Notes: a model not told the origin generated them from the sequence alone. A stretch of DNA of 64,000 nucleotides from Planctomycetaceae bacterium (GCA_027487485.1 JAIYDN010000069.1:33197-97196); one strand, 5' to 3'; shown: positions 53,601 through 62,817, counted from the stretch's first letter. A program made the numbers and translations.

Positions 53601-54828
53601 ACTCGTTCATCCATGCTCCGGTGGCTTTTGGGCCGGAGAGCGCGACGCTCGGCATGGCCCAAAGCATGTTGAAATAATTACCGCAATGCCCGCAATCGCG
53701 CTCCGGCCCATGCGCCGCAACACTCATTCGCGAGAAGAACTCGGCACCGTTGGCTTCCCCCAGTGTATTGAACAGAACCGAAGCCATACCACACTTGCCG
53801 TTATCTTCGTGGCCCTCCATCCAAGGCGAATGATCGCCATAAGGGACCGACCCCTTGCCGATGTAGAAACGCAACAGCTTGGCGCTCCGTTCGATCGCTT
53901 CATCTACCACGACGTCCTTCACCCCGGCCTCGCGTGCCAGCGCCAAGCTGATTGTGAGAACCACGCCAGGTGAGTTCATCATGCCGTAACCACCCAAGCG
54001 GCCGTCCGGGATGGCGAATCCGTGGCCCCACGATCCAACCGCACTTTGCCCTTTAGCAGCTTCCAGTGCGAGTCGCTTCAGGCCCGGCAACACTGACTCA
54101 TCGCCAGTCGCCAGAACGTATTCAGAAAGGAACAACATGCAATAGCCGTAATACCAAGTTTGCATCGACTTGTCTGAATAGCTGGCTGCCCACTGGGCTT
54201 CTTTCTTCACCAACGGTAGGTGCTCGGGAATCCCGCTTGCCAACAAAGCGAGTGCATTCAGCGACCGTGGAATCGCGTCCATGTTGTCGTAACCGGAATC
54301 GGACATCCGCGACGCCAGCGCCTTACATCCCTGATCGAGCAGAAGTTTCGATTTGTCACAATCGAACGGAGCCGTTGCGCTGTAGCTACCGAGCACACGC
54401 AGATTGATCGCTACCTCTTCCGACGTACCAGCTCGCCAGCGAGTGAGGATGAGTTTGCCATTCCCCTCTTTCGTTTCGGCCATGGTGATCGCTTTACCGA
54501 GTTCTGTTCGAGGGTCGAAGGTGAACGGCTTGCCCCCCGCGCCGAGAATCACGTCACCAACTCGAAATGTGTCTGCGGCCGGAGACCCCTTGTCAACTTT
54601 CGTGACCAAAATCTGGCGTGCGTCTGTGGTCACCAACCTATCGCAAAAGATCCAGCCGCGAAGGCCAGTCGGGCCGAGGTTCCATTTATGCCGCGAGTCC
54701 TTCGGAATCTTCGCACCCTTTGTGAAGTCAGGAACGACGACTTGGTCTTGCGCAGTAGCTATTGTGAAATGCGAAAACACCAACATTAGGAGGATCGTTG
54801 CTATTCGCACCAGAGGGTTGATCATCAT
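50620..54828 (-). CDS. Fusion of PDZ/DUF6288, HEAT repeats and sialate O-acetylesterase
   Basis: The 1402-residue exported protein has a signal peptide (about 1-26), then a PDZ-like segment (about 60-125, 'VGDVILGAGGKPFTFDPRTE') and a helical DUF6288-type region (130-480). HEAT/PBS-lyase-like repeats (about 500-800, 'GPAAKVAVPKLLELLAEV') follow. A sialic-acid 9-O-acetylesterase (SASA) domain starts at LAGQSNMEGHAE (about 829-837), with 'IKTAWGGRSLN' and the block III motif 'FVWLQGFNDLVD'. The C-terminal 180 residues form a galactose-binding-like region ('FEVDNLDYDSYRIAILARQG'). The likely role is deacetylation of polysaccharides. Confidence 0.85.
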   Translation of the reverse strand: MMINPLVRIATILLMLVFSHFTIATAQDQVVVPDFTKGAKIPKDSRHKWNLGPTGLRGWIFCDRLVTTDARQILVTKVDKGSPAADTFRVGDVILGAGGKPFTFDPRTELGKAITMAETKEGNGKLILTRWRAGTSEEVAINLRVLGSYSATAPFDCDKSKLLLDQGCKALASRMSDSGYDNMDAIPRSLNALALLASGIPEHLPLVKKEAQWAASYSDKSMQTWYYGYCMLFLSEYVLATGDESVLPGLKRLALEAAKGQSAVGSWGHGFAIPDGRLGGYGMMNSPGVVLTISLALAREAGVKDVVVDEAIERSAKLLRFYIGKGSVPYGDHSPWMEGHEDNGKCGMASVLFNTLGEANGAEFFSRMSVAAHGPERDCGHCGNYFNMLWAMPSVALSGPKATGAWMNEFGTWYFDLARRWDESYPHQGPPEPDNDSFAGFDATGTYLLAYAMPLKKIRLTGAGKSFVPSLDTGAAESLIADGRGWDNKDRTSTYDKLTVDQLIERLGSWSPVVRERAAMALGRRKEAPIPAIVKLLDASNLDARYGACQAISSLGQRAEPAVDLLQKCLDDKDLWLRVRAADALAKIGPAAKVAVPKLLELLAEVDKVNDPRGMQQRYLAFALFDGDGMLGGSLDGVDRESLYKAVRAGLKNEDGHARGSFSSVYQNLSARDIKPLFPAIYQAIIEPAPSGEMFADGIRVEGLRIFATHRIEEGIQACVRYAREQNPWASELRTPELMTILLSYGTHAKSVIPELTKLADYYEKDEQDFPAELMKRKAKSVRDTIRAIELSTDTPKLIRLNQTEPVAKQQKANGQGSNSAKTPLKVFILAGQSNMEGHAEIRTFDYIGKDPATAPLLKEMRNPDGTPRVCDKVWMSYLTGPYDGSANGEGLGKLTAGFGARGDQPTKDGGKIGPEFTFGIIMQKELKEPILIIKTAWGGRSLNTEFRPPSAGTYQLPKQVQEEWDKHPNGAHGIPKLKDRKKWQEDKEAASGVFYRMMVEHVKKVLADPARVCPAYDPAVGYEVAGFVWLQGFNDLVDGQTYPNGNYDEYSRLLAHFIRDVRNDLDAPQMPFVIGVLGVDGEKNVNFRKAMAAPASMPEFQENVVAVDTAPFWDRDIEAAEPKQGEYNDIVGTAHTLKADGTLNTKRKWDKYWKPIGEPLPQERNWRFVTVDATEKKDKLEEFTDRRFRDITLPAGMEAWSKPDFDDSQWTEGKAPIGKGVWNHSGIKLDKHASKWGKEEFLLMRSTFEVDNLDYDSYRIAILARQGFHVYLNGHKIHTYIWWNDKPQYRSIVLDQEQTQHLKKGKNVLAVYANDQYSPDSPEHDAAHDAAHYAALDAWIEGITKTDQKELDLALEEVLSPKDKEALKGASNGGYHYFGSAKIFAQMGKGFAEANLKLIKK

Positions 54829-55262
54829 CTCATTGTTCTTGGAGTTGGAGGAATACTTTTAGGAAAATTGATTTCCCTCGGAGTGGTTGTGATTGCCTAG
54901 CCGTGGCCTGGACGGCAAGTTATTGTTCAAGTAGCAAAGAAGGTGCATCTGCCGAGAAGCGATACCTGTGTGCACCGATTTGACCTTAGGTGAGGCTCAG
55001 CATCGGAACGACTACCCGTCGTATTGGACAGTCGTAATGGAACGCTACGTTTTGACCCAAGCTCAATTGTCGTCTCACTGAGGCATTTCGCAAGTACGCC
55101 TTCCTGGTTGCAATAATGCCGATTGTGCGCATTTCAACGCGAAATTGTCCCGCTTGTGCAAGCATTTATGCCGCCAAAGAGTTGAGTTACACTGTGAAGG
55201 TCGCCACGAACGAGCAATCGTCGGTGGTGTCGATGAGATTTCCTACTCATTTGGGGCACTTG
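54829..55262. other. Gene-free stretch upstream of the DUF1592-type gene
   Basis: I see no gene or strong repeat. The frame of the downstream gene is open back to 55116, but the extra residues carry scattered cysteines and no signal. The real start is probably 55263 or one of the ATGs just beside it. Confidence 0.5.
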
Positions 55263-58055
55263 ATGAACATAGCTGTGATGGATTCTCTTGTAAGGGTATT
55301 GGTGGTGGTATGCTTATTGCCAATAGCATTCTTCCATTCGTCGCTGGCAACGGAAGAGATAAACGCTCCAACCGAAGAATCCATCGCGGAAAAGAACACC
55401 GTCGAAGCAAATGACTCTTCGGCCGCAAGGCTTGATCAGCTCAAGCGTACGGGAATCAATCGTTCTCAGTATGGATCTGCACAAAACGTGCTCTTCGCAA
55501 ACAACACAGGTCCGGAGGCTCCTCCTGAACCGAAGCTTGAAGAGTTCAAGACCGTGATTGAGCCGATCTTAAGGAAAGCCTGTATCGATTGCCACGGTTC
55601 TGAAGATCCACAAGGCAATATTCGAATCGATACTCTTGATCCAAATCTGCATACCGGTGGTGATGTCGATTGGTGGAACGAGATCTTTGCGGTAGTCAGC
55701 AAAGGAGAAATGCCACCACCTGACAGTTCAGAGATGTCGGATGAAGAGAAAAAGAAAATCGTCGAATGGCTTTCGCATGAGTTGCAATCTGCATCGATTG
55801 CAAAACGCAATTCTGCAATCCATTCGTCTTTCCGACGAATGACTCGCTACGAATACAACTATGCGCTTCAGGACCTGTTGGGGCTCCCATGGGATTTCGC
55901 AAAAGATCTTCCCCCAGAAGCAAATTCCGAAGATGGTTTCCAAAACAGTTCGGAGTACTTGCATATGTCGGTGACCCAGTTCGAAACCTACTATCGATCC
56001 GCTCATGCAGCTTTGACTCGAGCGATCCACTTCGGTCCAAAGCCGGAAGCACTTTGCTGGGGTATCTCGATGACAGACGTTTCCAAACTGGAATGGGCGA
56101 AGCAAAAAGAAGAGGAAGCGAAGATAAGACAGGAGTTGAAAGACACCCCAGATAAACTAAAAATTGCACTTAAAAAACTAGAGAAGAAATTTCAGCATTC
56201 TCACTCTCGCAGCTTTTTCAGGGATTTAATCAATGGCCGTACGGTAGTCGCAGAATGGGATTACGACGAAGCGAAGTACGCAAACTTGCCCAGCAGTTCT
56301 CTTCCAAAACGACCCCATGACTTCAATCACATCGCGATCTTACCCGCAGGCCAATGGATCAATATCGAGCTTGGAGACCAGCTTCCCGACCAAGGTCCGA
56401 TGCGGGTCCGAGTTCGGGCTTCGCGAGCCGACTCGAAGAAAGACAATCCTCCAAGCCTACAGCTCTACTTTGGCTGGCAAGCGAGCAATGAGGGACGTGC
56501 CTTGCTTCCCGTAGGCCGGCACGATTGGGAAATCGCAGCGACAACGGTCGCACCGGCGTATTACGAATGGGAAATTGAACTCGGCGAAATCTATCCTCGC
56601 AACTCGGTTCGAGGTGATTCGCCCATGGGTGCTATGCCGAGCCCCTCCGAATACATTCGTTTGATGAACAGCTCCGCCTCAACGAACGACATCCAAATTG
56701 ACTACGTCGAGGTTCAATCTCCCGCTTTTGATCAATGGCCACCTTCATCTCACACTAACATCTTTCCAAGTCGGGAAGCAAACGAACTCGAATTGGACTA
56801 TACGAACCGCGTCTTTTCCAAGTTCATGGAGAGAGCTTGGCGTCGCCCAATCTCCCGTGATGAAATCGCACAAAAGATAAAGAGATATACCGAGATTCGA
56901 CCTAACTGTGAAAATGTGGAATCAGCAGCTCTCGAGATTCTCGCATCGGTCTTAGCGTCGCCTCATTTTCTTTATGTTGTTCCCGATCGATCTGCTGGAA
57001 GTCAACGAACTGAAAGCAAAGCTGAATCGGTTACTCGTGAAATGATCCCAAACCAAGAGCTAGCGACTCGTTTAGCATTATTTCTCTGGAGCAGCATTCC
57101 AGACGAAGAACTACTGCAAAGTGCACGCGATGGATCGCTCGGCACAACCGACGTGCTAAAAGCTCAAGTAGCCCGCATGCTCGCGGACCCGAAATCCAAA
57201 CGCTTCGCAGACCACTTTGTATCGCAATGGCTCAACATGGAGCTTCTCGACTTTCTTAATATTCAACAGAATGTTCCTGGATTTGATCCGTTGTTGAAAC
57301 AGGCCATGCGACAAGAGCCTGTGGAGCTGTTTCGAGAAATCCTGCGTTCTAATGCAAGCGTGTTAGATTTTCTGCACAACGATTACACGGTCGCTAATGA
57401 ACGTTTGGCGAGACATTATAGAATCGATGGCGTTTACGGGAACCATTTCCGGCGAATTTCATTAGACCCAAGCGACGTTCGGCGCGGTGGCTTGTTAACG
57501 CAAGCTGGATTGCTTGCGATGAATTCCGACTATCCGGACTCTCATCCCTTAAAGCGTGGCAAATGGGTCCTGGAAAGTTTGCTGAATGATCCGCCCCCGC
57601 CTCCGCCACCTGCTGTTCCTCAAATTGACTTGGCGAACCCTGAGATCGCCAAAATGACGTTAAAGGAACGAATCGAAGATCATCGTAATCACCCAGCCTG
57701 CATGGCATGCCATATGAAAATAGATCCATGGGGAATTGCGTTCGAAAACTACGATGCGATTGGCCACTGGAGAGACCAAGTCAACGGGAAGCCTGTCGAT
57801 GCTTCGAGTAAGCTCTACAACGAACAAACCCTGGATGGTATCGCTGGTTTAAAGCTGTTCCTGCTGGAGAACCGACAGGATCAATTTGTACAAGCTATGG
57901 TCCACAAATTGTCCACCTATGCCTTGGGCCGCCCCATAAAATTCGCAGACCGAGCCGACATCGAACGAATCACATCCCAAGTGCGATTGAAGGGTGATGG
58001 CCTTCAGACCATGGTGACGGAAATCGTATGCAGCGAATTGTTCCGAAGCCGATAA
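55263..58055 (+). CDS. Planctomycete cytochrome-type DUF1592/DUF1588/DUF1585 protein
   Basis: The protein has about 930 residues. A signal segment (MNIAVMDSLVRVLVVVCLL) leads to a cytochrome-c-like motif CIDCHG with 'GNIRIDTLDPN', then a DUF1587-type segment ('RMTRYEYNYALQDLLGLPWD'), a DUF1595/DUF1592 region ('RAWRRPISRDEIAQKIKRY'), DUF1588 with 'PPPPPPAVPQID' and the second heme-like motif ACMACHMKIDPWG, and DUF1585 at the end. Start alternatives are 55233 and 55278. The family is paired with DUF1552 proteins, as here, and its function is unknown. It is probably periplasmic. Confidence 0.85.
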   Translation: MNIAVMDSLVRVLVVVCLLPIAFFHSSLATEEINAPTEESIAEKNTVEANDSSAARLDQLKRTGINRSQYGSAQNVLFANNTGPEAPPEPKLEEFKTVIEPILRKACIDCHGSEDPQGNIRIDTLDPNLHTGGDVDWWNEIFAVVSKGEMPPPDSSEMSDEEKKKIVEWLSHELQSASIAKRNSAIHSSFRRMTRYEYNYALQDLLGLPWDFAKDLPPEANSEDGFQNSSEYLHMSVTQFETYYRSAHAALTRAIHFGPKPEALCWGISMTDVSKLEWAKQKEEEAKIRQELKDTPDKLKIALKKLEKKFQHSHSRSFFRDLINGRTVVAEWDYDEAKYANLPSSSLPKRPHDFNHIAILPAGQWINIELGDQLPDQGPMRVRVRASRADSKKDNPPSLQLYFGWQASNEGRALLPVGRHDWEIAATTVAPAYYEWEIELGEIYPRNSVRGDSPMGAMPSPSEYIRLMNSSASTNDIQIDYVEVQSPAFDQWPPSSHTNIFPSREANELELDYTNRVFSKFMERAWRRPISRDEIAQKIKRYTEIRPNCENVESAALEILASVLASPHFLYVVPDRSAGSQRTESKAESVTREMIPNQELATRLALFLWSSIPDEELLQSARDGSLGTTDVLKAQVARMLADPKSKRFADHFVSQWLNMELLDFLNIQQNVPGFDPLLKQAMRQEPVELFREILRSNASVLDFLHNDYTVANERLARHYRIDGVYGNHFRRISLDPSDVRRGGLLTQAGLLAMNSDYPDSHPLKRGKWVLESLLNDPPPPPPPAVPQIDLANPEIAKMTLKERIEDHRNHPACMACHMKIDPWGIAFENYDAIGHWRDQVNGKPVDASSKLYNEQTLDGIAGLKLFLLENRQDQFVQAMVHKLSTYALGRPIKFADRADIERITSQVRLKGDGLQTMVTEIVCSELFRSR

Positions 58056-58100
58056 ACGAATTACCATTTAGCATATACGACAAGCTTGCAAGGAAATGCC

Positions 58101-59498
58101 ATGCCGATAGATCTTAACCGAATTGACCGTCGCCGGTTTCTGAGAGGAACTGGTTTAGCGCTCGCGATTCCCATGATGGGATCCCTTCATCGGACCTCCC
58201 GCGGTGGTGAAGTATCCAATCCTCGAAGACTAGGATGTTTCTATTTTCCTGACGGCGTTCCGATGCCGCTCCCGAACGATCCAGCCTATCAAGATTGGGC
58301 TTGGTTTCCACATGGCAATGGCAACGACTTCACATTTTCTAAATGCATGGAGACATGGACCCCTTTGCGGAATGAACTGACCGTACTATCCGGCTTTTCT
58401 CACATTGCAGCAAGAAACGTGCACGGGCATAACAACGGCGATCAGTTTCTCACCGCCGCTCCAACCGGAGATGGGGATCGAGACTACGCAAATACGATTT
58501 CGCTAGACCAAGTGTATGCCAGTCACATCGGCGACCAAACGAGATTTTCGTCTCTCGTGATGTCCACCGACGGTGGCACGGGAACAGCCCGAGGAACACA
58601 TACGATTTCGTTCGATAAGAATGGACGCCCAATTCCTGCAGAACACAGGCCCAAGCAGATTTTCGATATGCTGTTTGTGAAAACGGATTCGCAATCAGCA
58701 AAGCGATTGGCAATGAGTCGTAGCGCGCTGGACGAAGTACTTTTGGACGCAGCGACGCTGAAGCATTATCTCTCTGCAGAAGATCGCAAGAACTTGGACG
58801 AGTATATGGAGTCAGTTCGTCAGGCGGAGCTCAAAGTTGAAAAAGCTAAGAAATGGCTCGATGCTCCTTTACCCAATTTAGAACGGGAACCGATTAATCT
58901 AGAACTCACAACGGATGAGCCTCGCGAGTATTTACAAACCATGTTCGAGATGATTTACCTCGCGTTTCGAACTGATTCCACGAGGATTGCCACCTACCAG
59001 ATCGGTCGGGAGAATGGAATTGGCAGAAGTGATCACTTGTCGAGAGCCGTAGGCTTTAACTTGGCTCATCAATTATCGCACGAAACGAAGAACCCAGACG
59101 GCTGGAAGAACTTTGGAATCTATTGCCGTTTTTTGAATGAAGAGTACGGCCGTTTCGTTGAAAAGCTTCGGAGCACACCAGAGCCCAACGGCACCGGTTC
59201 TATGTTGGATAACTCGTTGCTTTTTTATGGATCGGCGTCGAGCGCGTTCCACCTTTCTCGCAATTATCCACTCATGCTCGCGGGAGGAAAGAACATGGGC
59301 TTTGTGCATGGGCGGTACATTAATGCTGCAGGAGAAAATTTCCAAGGTGGAGCATGGATGGGAGACCGGGAACCATGGCAGGACAAAGCCACTCGAGAAG
59401 ACATTCCCCTCTCCAACCTATTTGTCACCATGCTACAAAAGCTAGGGGTTCAAACTCATTCCTTTGCCGACAGCACGGGAATCTTCGAGGAGATCTAA
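58101..59498 (+). CDS. Tat-exported DUF1552 protein
   Basis: The 465-residue protein starts at ATG 58101, six bases after AGGA; the frame is open to 58086. The twin-arginine signal IDRRRFLRGTGLALAIP occupies residues 7-23. The body has the DUF1552 features 'GCFYFPDGVPMPLPND', 'LTVLSGFSHIAARNVHGHNN' and 'DNSLLFYGSASSAFHLSRNY'. It follows the DUF1592-type gene by 45 bases and is surely in the same operon. Its function is unknown, but the fixed pairing of the two families suggests a joint periplasmic process. Confidence 0.88.
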   Translation: MPIDLNRIDRRRFLRGTGLALAIPMMGSLHRTSRGGEVSNPRRLGCFYFPDGVPMPLPNDPAYQDWAWFPHGNGNDFTFSKCMETWTPLRNELTVLSGFSHIAARNVHGHNNGDQFLTAAPTGDGDRDYANTISLDQVYASHIGDQTRFSSLVMSTDGGTGTARGTHTISFDKNGRPIPAEHRPKQIFDMLFVKTDSQSAKRLAMSRSALDEVLLDAATLKHYLSAEDRKNLDEYMESVRQAELKVEKAKKWLDAPLPNLEREPINLELTTDEPREYLQTMFEMIYLAFRTDSTRIATYQIGRENGIGRSDHLSRAVGFNLAHQLSHETKNPDGWKNFGIYCRFLNEEYGRFVEKLRSTPEPNGTGSMLDNSLLFYGSASSAFHLSRNYPLMLAGGKNMGFVHGRYINAAGENFQGGAWMGDREPWQDKATREDIPLSNLFVTMLQKLGVQTHSFADSTGIFEEI

Positions 59499-59579
59499 AC
59501 TACGTCGAAGATACGTTAGTTCGCTGCACAAATTGACTGCGTTCTATGGTATCGTAGACCCTGTTTTTATCCTGGACGC

Positions 59580-60374
59580 ATGAAACCACGACCTGTAGCA
59601 ATGCGCATAGCCGCCCCCTCGAACTCCTTAAGCTCTGTTCCTGTTACTGCGTTGGAGCAGCTGTTCGACCATGTTCACGATGTCGCCTTTTTCATTAAGG
59701 ATCATCAAGGAAAATACATCGCCGTGAACCAATCGTTGCTTGCGAGGCATGGACTGTCAAGCAAGCAGGAAGCCATCGGAAAAAGGCCATTGGACATTTG
59801 TAGCGGAGATTTTGGGAAACTACCTTCGGAGCAAGACAATCTGGTGCTTCAATCCGGTGTTCCCATTATCGATCATTTGGAGATGCAGTGGGAAATGCCG
59901 GGGCGGCCCGTATGGTGCCTGACGACCAAATTACCACTGAAAGACAGCTCGGACAAAACGATTGGGATCGTTGGTTTCTCCAGAGACATTCGAACAACGG
60001 TTGCACCTTCGGTTGTTTCGGACACGTTCGCACGCGCGCTTGAACAATTTGAGCGAGATCTACCCGCGGAGGCCTCGCCTAGTTGGCTGGCTAAGCTGGC
60101 ACAAATGCCCAACCATCGATTTGCAAGAACGATGAAACTAATCTTTGGCCTCACGCCGACACAATACATTTCCAAGAGCCGACTTGGGAAAGCGTCGAGC
60201 CTGTTACTTCAAACAGAAAAGTCCGTAGCCGCGATCGCACAAATCTGCGGATTTTTTGACCATAGCGCTTTCTCGCGAGCTTTCAAAAAAGCTACCGGTA
60301 CGACCCCAATCGATTTTAGACGCCAATGGAAAACCGCGGTACACTTGCAACGCAAGGACGACAGTGGCGAATGA
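59580..60374 (+). CDS. PAS-AraC family transcriptional regulator
   Basis: The 264-residue protein has the same layout as the regulator at 37891. It has a PAS sensor (about 20-140, 'VAFFIKDHQGKYIAVNQSLL', 'GIVGFSRDIRTT') and an AraC double helix-turn-helix (about 160-260, MKLIFGLTPTQYISKSRLGK, 'AAIAQICGFFDHSAFSRAF'). It lies 81 bases after the DUF1552 gene and probably controls the preceding pair. The ligand cannot be named. Confidence 0.85.
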   Translation: MKPRPVAMRIAAPSNSLSSVPVTALEQLFDHVHDVAFFIKDHQGKYIAVNQSLLARHGLSSKQEAIGKRPLDICSGDFGKLPSEQDNLVLQSGVPIIDHLEMQWEMPGRPVWCLTTKLPLKDSSDKTIGIVGFSRDIRTTVAPSVVSDTFARALEQFERDLPAEASPSWLAKLAQMPNHRFARTMKLIFGLTPTQYISKSRLGKASSLLLQTEKSVAAIAQICGFFDHSAFSRAFKKATGTTPIDFRRQWKTAVHLQRKDDSGE

Positions 60375-60446
60375 GTATTTGTCCTCCCTCCAGGGCCCAA
60401 ACCTTGATTGGGCTTTAACGAGCTGACTTGACGACGAAAGTTGTTT

Positions 60447-61190
60447 TCAGCATGACGCTCGTCCTTCGGAACCTTTCGCGATATGGCGACTGACGAAGCA
60501 CTGTCGCAAAGAAACGACATGAAGAAAAATTGCAGTCGGAGCAAGAAAGGTCGGAAGCCAGATAAGCGGCCAGGTTGCAATCGAAGTAAACGGTTCTCCA
60601 GGCCAATTGAGGTGTTGTGGGCCAGGGCTTGATGTGGCTGCCGTTAAGATTGCATTGGCAAGTAACGCAAGCCCTACAAAATTCCAAACTACCAATGTTT
60701 TGGGACCAAACCATTTTCTCCCAGTCCCTAACGCAACCAAGGGCGCTGATAGGCCAATGACCATATCGAAATTTCGTCCCTCCACGGTAAACTGGACAGG
60801 CACACTTCCTTCTCGAAACATTTGCCAAAGAGCAATTTCTACACCAGTACGCATCGTTTGAAAAAGAATAGGTAGCCACATAGGCGTCACAGCCAACGTG
60901 ACCTTGGCCACTTGCGAAGATGAAACCAAAACATAGGTTGCAGTCGCAATGACAAGCAAAATAGGAACTCGTGGTGGAAACGAATCCCATTCCGAAGTCC
61001 ATCCAGAAAGGGAAAGCGTGGAAACCGATACTAACCACAGCAACATCGCTAGGCAAAAAAATGCTGCAACGATGGACGCGTTTTCCACCTTGGCCTTGTT
61101 CATCAACTGAAGCGATCCCCCAGCGATCGCAATCGCCAGGGAGATTCCTAGTATGAAAAGAATGCTTTCTCCCATAGTAATGTCGCTCAT
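60447..61190 (-). CDS. Polytopic membrane protein of unknown family
   Basis: The 247-residue protein has about seven hydrophobic segments, for example 'ILFILGISLAIAIAGGSLQL', 'AAFFCLAMLLWLVSVSTLS' and 'VPILLVIATATYVLVSS'. The ATG at 61190 gives MSDITMGESILFILG; the frame is open to 61232. It resembles no transporter family that I can name. The overlapping frame at 60415-61230 is rejected because it lacks a sensible membrane pattern. The 272-bp gap before it (61191-61462) shows nothing I recognise. Confidence 0.7.
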   Translation of the reverse strand: MSDITMGESILFILGISLAIAIAGGSLQLMNKAKVENASIVAAFFCLAMLLWLVSVSTLSLSGWTSEWDSFPPRVPILLVIATATYVLVSSSQVAKVTLAVTPMWLPILFQTMRTGVEIALWQMFREGSVPVQFTVEGRNFDMVIGLSAPLVALGTGRKWFGPKTLVVWNFVGLALLANAILTAATSSPGPQHLNWPGEPFTSIATWPLIWLPTFLAPTAIFLHVVSLRQCFVSRHIAKGSEGRASC

Positions 61191-61462
61191 CCTGAATCTC
61201 GGTGTACCCAAGGCAATTGCTTCCTTGCACAATTTAAAATCCCGAAGACCTCACGATGGGTCATTGTCGCTCAAGTGTGTTGATATGAACCTTTATTGTC
61301 AAGGACTTGGTCATCGCTGAAGTCAAGACATAAACGAAGACTCAACTTCAACCCACTAGTTTAGTCTTGCAGAAATGCTAGCCGTCACCTAAGTCAGGTG
61401 AGCGCATGCACCACTTGTGAATGGCATCCGAACAAAAATTCATGATGTTAACGGTCTTTGCC

Positions 61463-62002
61463 CTAGTGCGAAACTCCGTCCAGTCGACGCTTGATGATCT
61501 CCGCATGATGTTCAACGTGACCAGCCAAGATGAAAAGATTCGCGCGAGCGCTTGTCGTGTGGCCGGAAGCCACGCCCAGACGCTGAAGGGCTTCCGAGGA
61601 GAGTCTTCTAACTAGCAAGACGTTGGCCATGCGAAGATGCTCCAGCTCATCAAGCAGACTTGACATGCTTACAGTCTGGTAGTCGCTGTTGGATACATAA
61701 GAATCCTGTTCGTAGCCGGGAATCGGAGTCTGGTCTCCTGAAGCAATGCGAAGCATTCGATAACTGAAGATTCGCTCCACGTCGATCAAGTGGCCGATGA
61801 CTTGTTTGAATGTCCATGTGTAAGGTGGGTGAAGGCAGTTGACTTGGTCGTCGGGTAGATTGCCAAGTTGGTTGCGAAGTTGTCGGACTTGGTCCTCGAA
61901 CACTTGCAGGAAGTCACTGTTAGGCGCCTTAGAAATGTATTGGTGGTAGTAATGAAAGTATTCATCAACACGAGGGGGTTCAATACAAATGGGTTCGTTC
62001 AT
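61463..62002 (-). CDS. DinB family protein
   Basis: The 179-residue four-helix bundle of the DinB/YfiT metal-hydrolase-like family has histidine ligands in 'VIGHLIDVERIFSYRMLR' and 'LAGHVEHHAEIIKRR', the expected triad. Family members include thiol transferases that use bacillithiol or mycothiol. The start at 62002 overlaps the stop of the DUF1272-fusion gene (ATGA), so the two are coupled. Confidence 0.85.
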   Translation of the reverse strand: MNEPICIEPPRVDEYFHYYHQYISKAPNSDFLQVFEDQVRQLRNQLGNLPDDQVNCLHPPYTWTFKQVIGHLIDVERIFSYRMLRIASGDQTPIPGYEQDSYVSNSDYQTVSMSSLLDELEHLRMANVLLVRRLSSEALQRLGVASGHTTSARANLFILAGHVEHHAEIIKRRLDGVSH

Positions 62003-62700
62003 TTCATCTCCGCATCAAGAAAAAGGTTATCGTTCCAGTAAGTTTCTATCGCTCGATCATCCGAGCCCATCGCACATCGAACCCATGCGTCTCGCTCATG
62101 CTTAACGACCTCCAACTCCCACACGCAGCCGCACATTCCGTCCGACCGAAGAGGAACGAAGTCTACAAGTTTCGAAAGTGTTGCCTGATAGGCGAATTGA
62201 ACCAGAATGTCAGATTGCCATAGGTGAACCATGAGCCACATCGCGTCTTGGCCACGATGAATAATGACGAAGCCTGCATTATTGCTTACGTTAGACGCAA
62301 GAGGCCAAGGTACGTTATTCTCAGCGAAAGCCAGGGTCGCGGCGACTTGATCCGACGGAATGGAATGAGAATCGAAACAGATTTCGTAAACCTTGAGCCT
62401 CCACCCACCATATTCATGGATCGAGACCAGCCGAGTGTCCCGAGGTAGGTATGGAGTCACCACTCCGCGAGGTGCTGAGAACGGACTTGCGACGAACGGA
62501 ACCGTTGCGTGCGAATTCGATGGTTCTTTGGTTGGCCGCCGTGGTCGCAGCATGAGCTCGCCTCCACAATTAGGGCAAACTTTAAGTCTCGCCCGACACG
62601 TTGGACAGAATGTGCATTCGTAGCTGCAAATGTAAGCAACGCTAGAGTATTCGATGCCACGATCGCATGATTCGCAGGCTCTCTTCATTTCCAAAGCCAC
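61999..62700 (-). CDS. DUF1272 zinc-ribbon domain fused to an unknown C-terminal domain
   Basis: The 233-residue protein has residues 5-60 matching DUF1272, a small zinc-binding domain with three cysteine pairs: CESCDRG, CSYECTFCPTCRARL and CPNCGGEL. The remaining 170 residues ('IHEYGGWRLKVYEICF', 'NAGFVIIHRGQDAMWLMVHL', 'GMCGCVWELEVVKHERDAWV') form an apparently single globular domain I do not recognise. DUF1272 usually stands alone at about 60-80 residues, so this is an unusual fusion. Coupled to the DinB gene and divergent from the GlxA-type regulator. Confidence 0.75.
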   Translation of the reverse strand: MALEMKRACESCDRGIEYSSVAYICSYECTFCPTCRARLKVCPNCGGELMLRPRRPTKEPSNSHATVPFVASPFSAPRGVVTPYLPRDTRLVSIHEYGGWRLKVYEICFDSHSIPSDQVAATLAFAENNVPWPLASNVSNNAGFVIIHRGQDAMWLMVHLWQSDILVQFAYQATLSKLVDFVPLRSDGMCGCVWELEVVKHERDAWVRCAMGSDDRAIETYWNDNLFLDAEMK

Positions 62701-62817
62701 AATTTCAGTCTCCGATGGATTCGTATTTACGGCCTTTGTTTACCGCTCTGCTATTTTGCTCGAAAACTAGGATGAAATGAAAGTGGCAGAAATGTCATTT
62801 TTAGTTACAATTATGCC
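62701..62817. promoter_or_regulatory. Divergent promoter region, with TACAAT close to the regulator ATG
   Basis: This gap separates the DUF1272-fusion operon from the GlxA-type gene. TACAAT at 62806-62811 lies six bases before the ATG, which would make a leaderless or very short-leader transcript. An imperfect inverted pair aaatga/tcattt (62775-62780, 62795-62800) could be an operator. The -35 region is poor. Confidence 0.35.

Noticed and set aside
60415-61230. Long minus-strand frame over the membrane protein
   Set aside because: It is rich in Cys, Ser and His with no sensible pattern. The frame at 60447-61190 has clear membrane segments.
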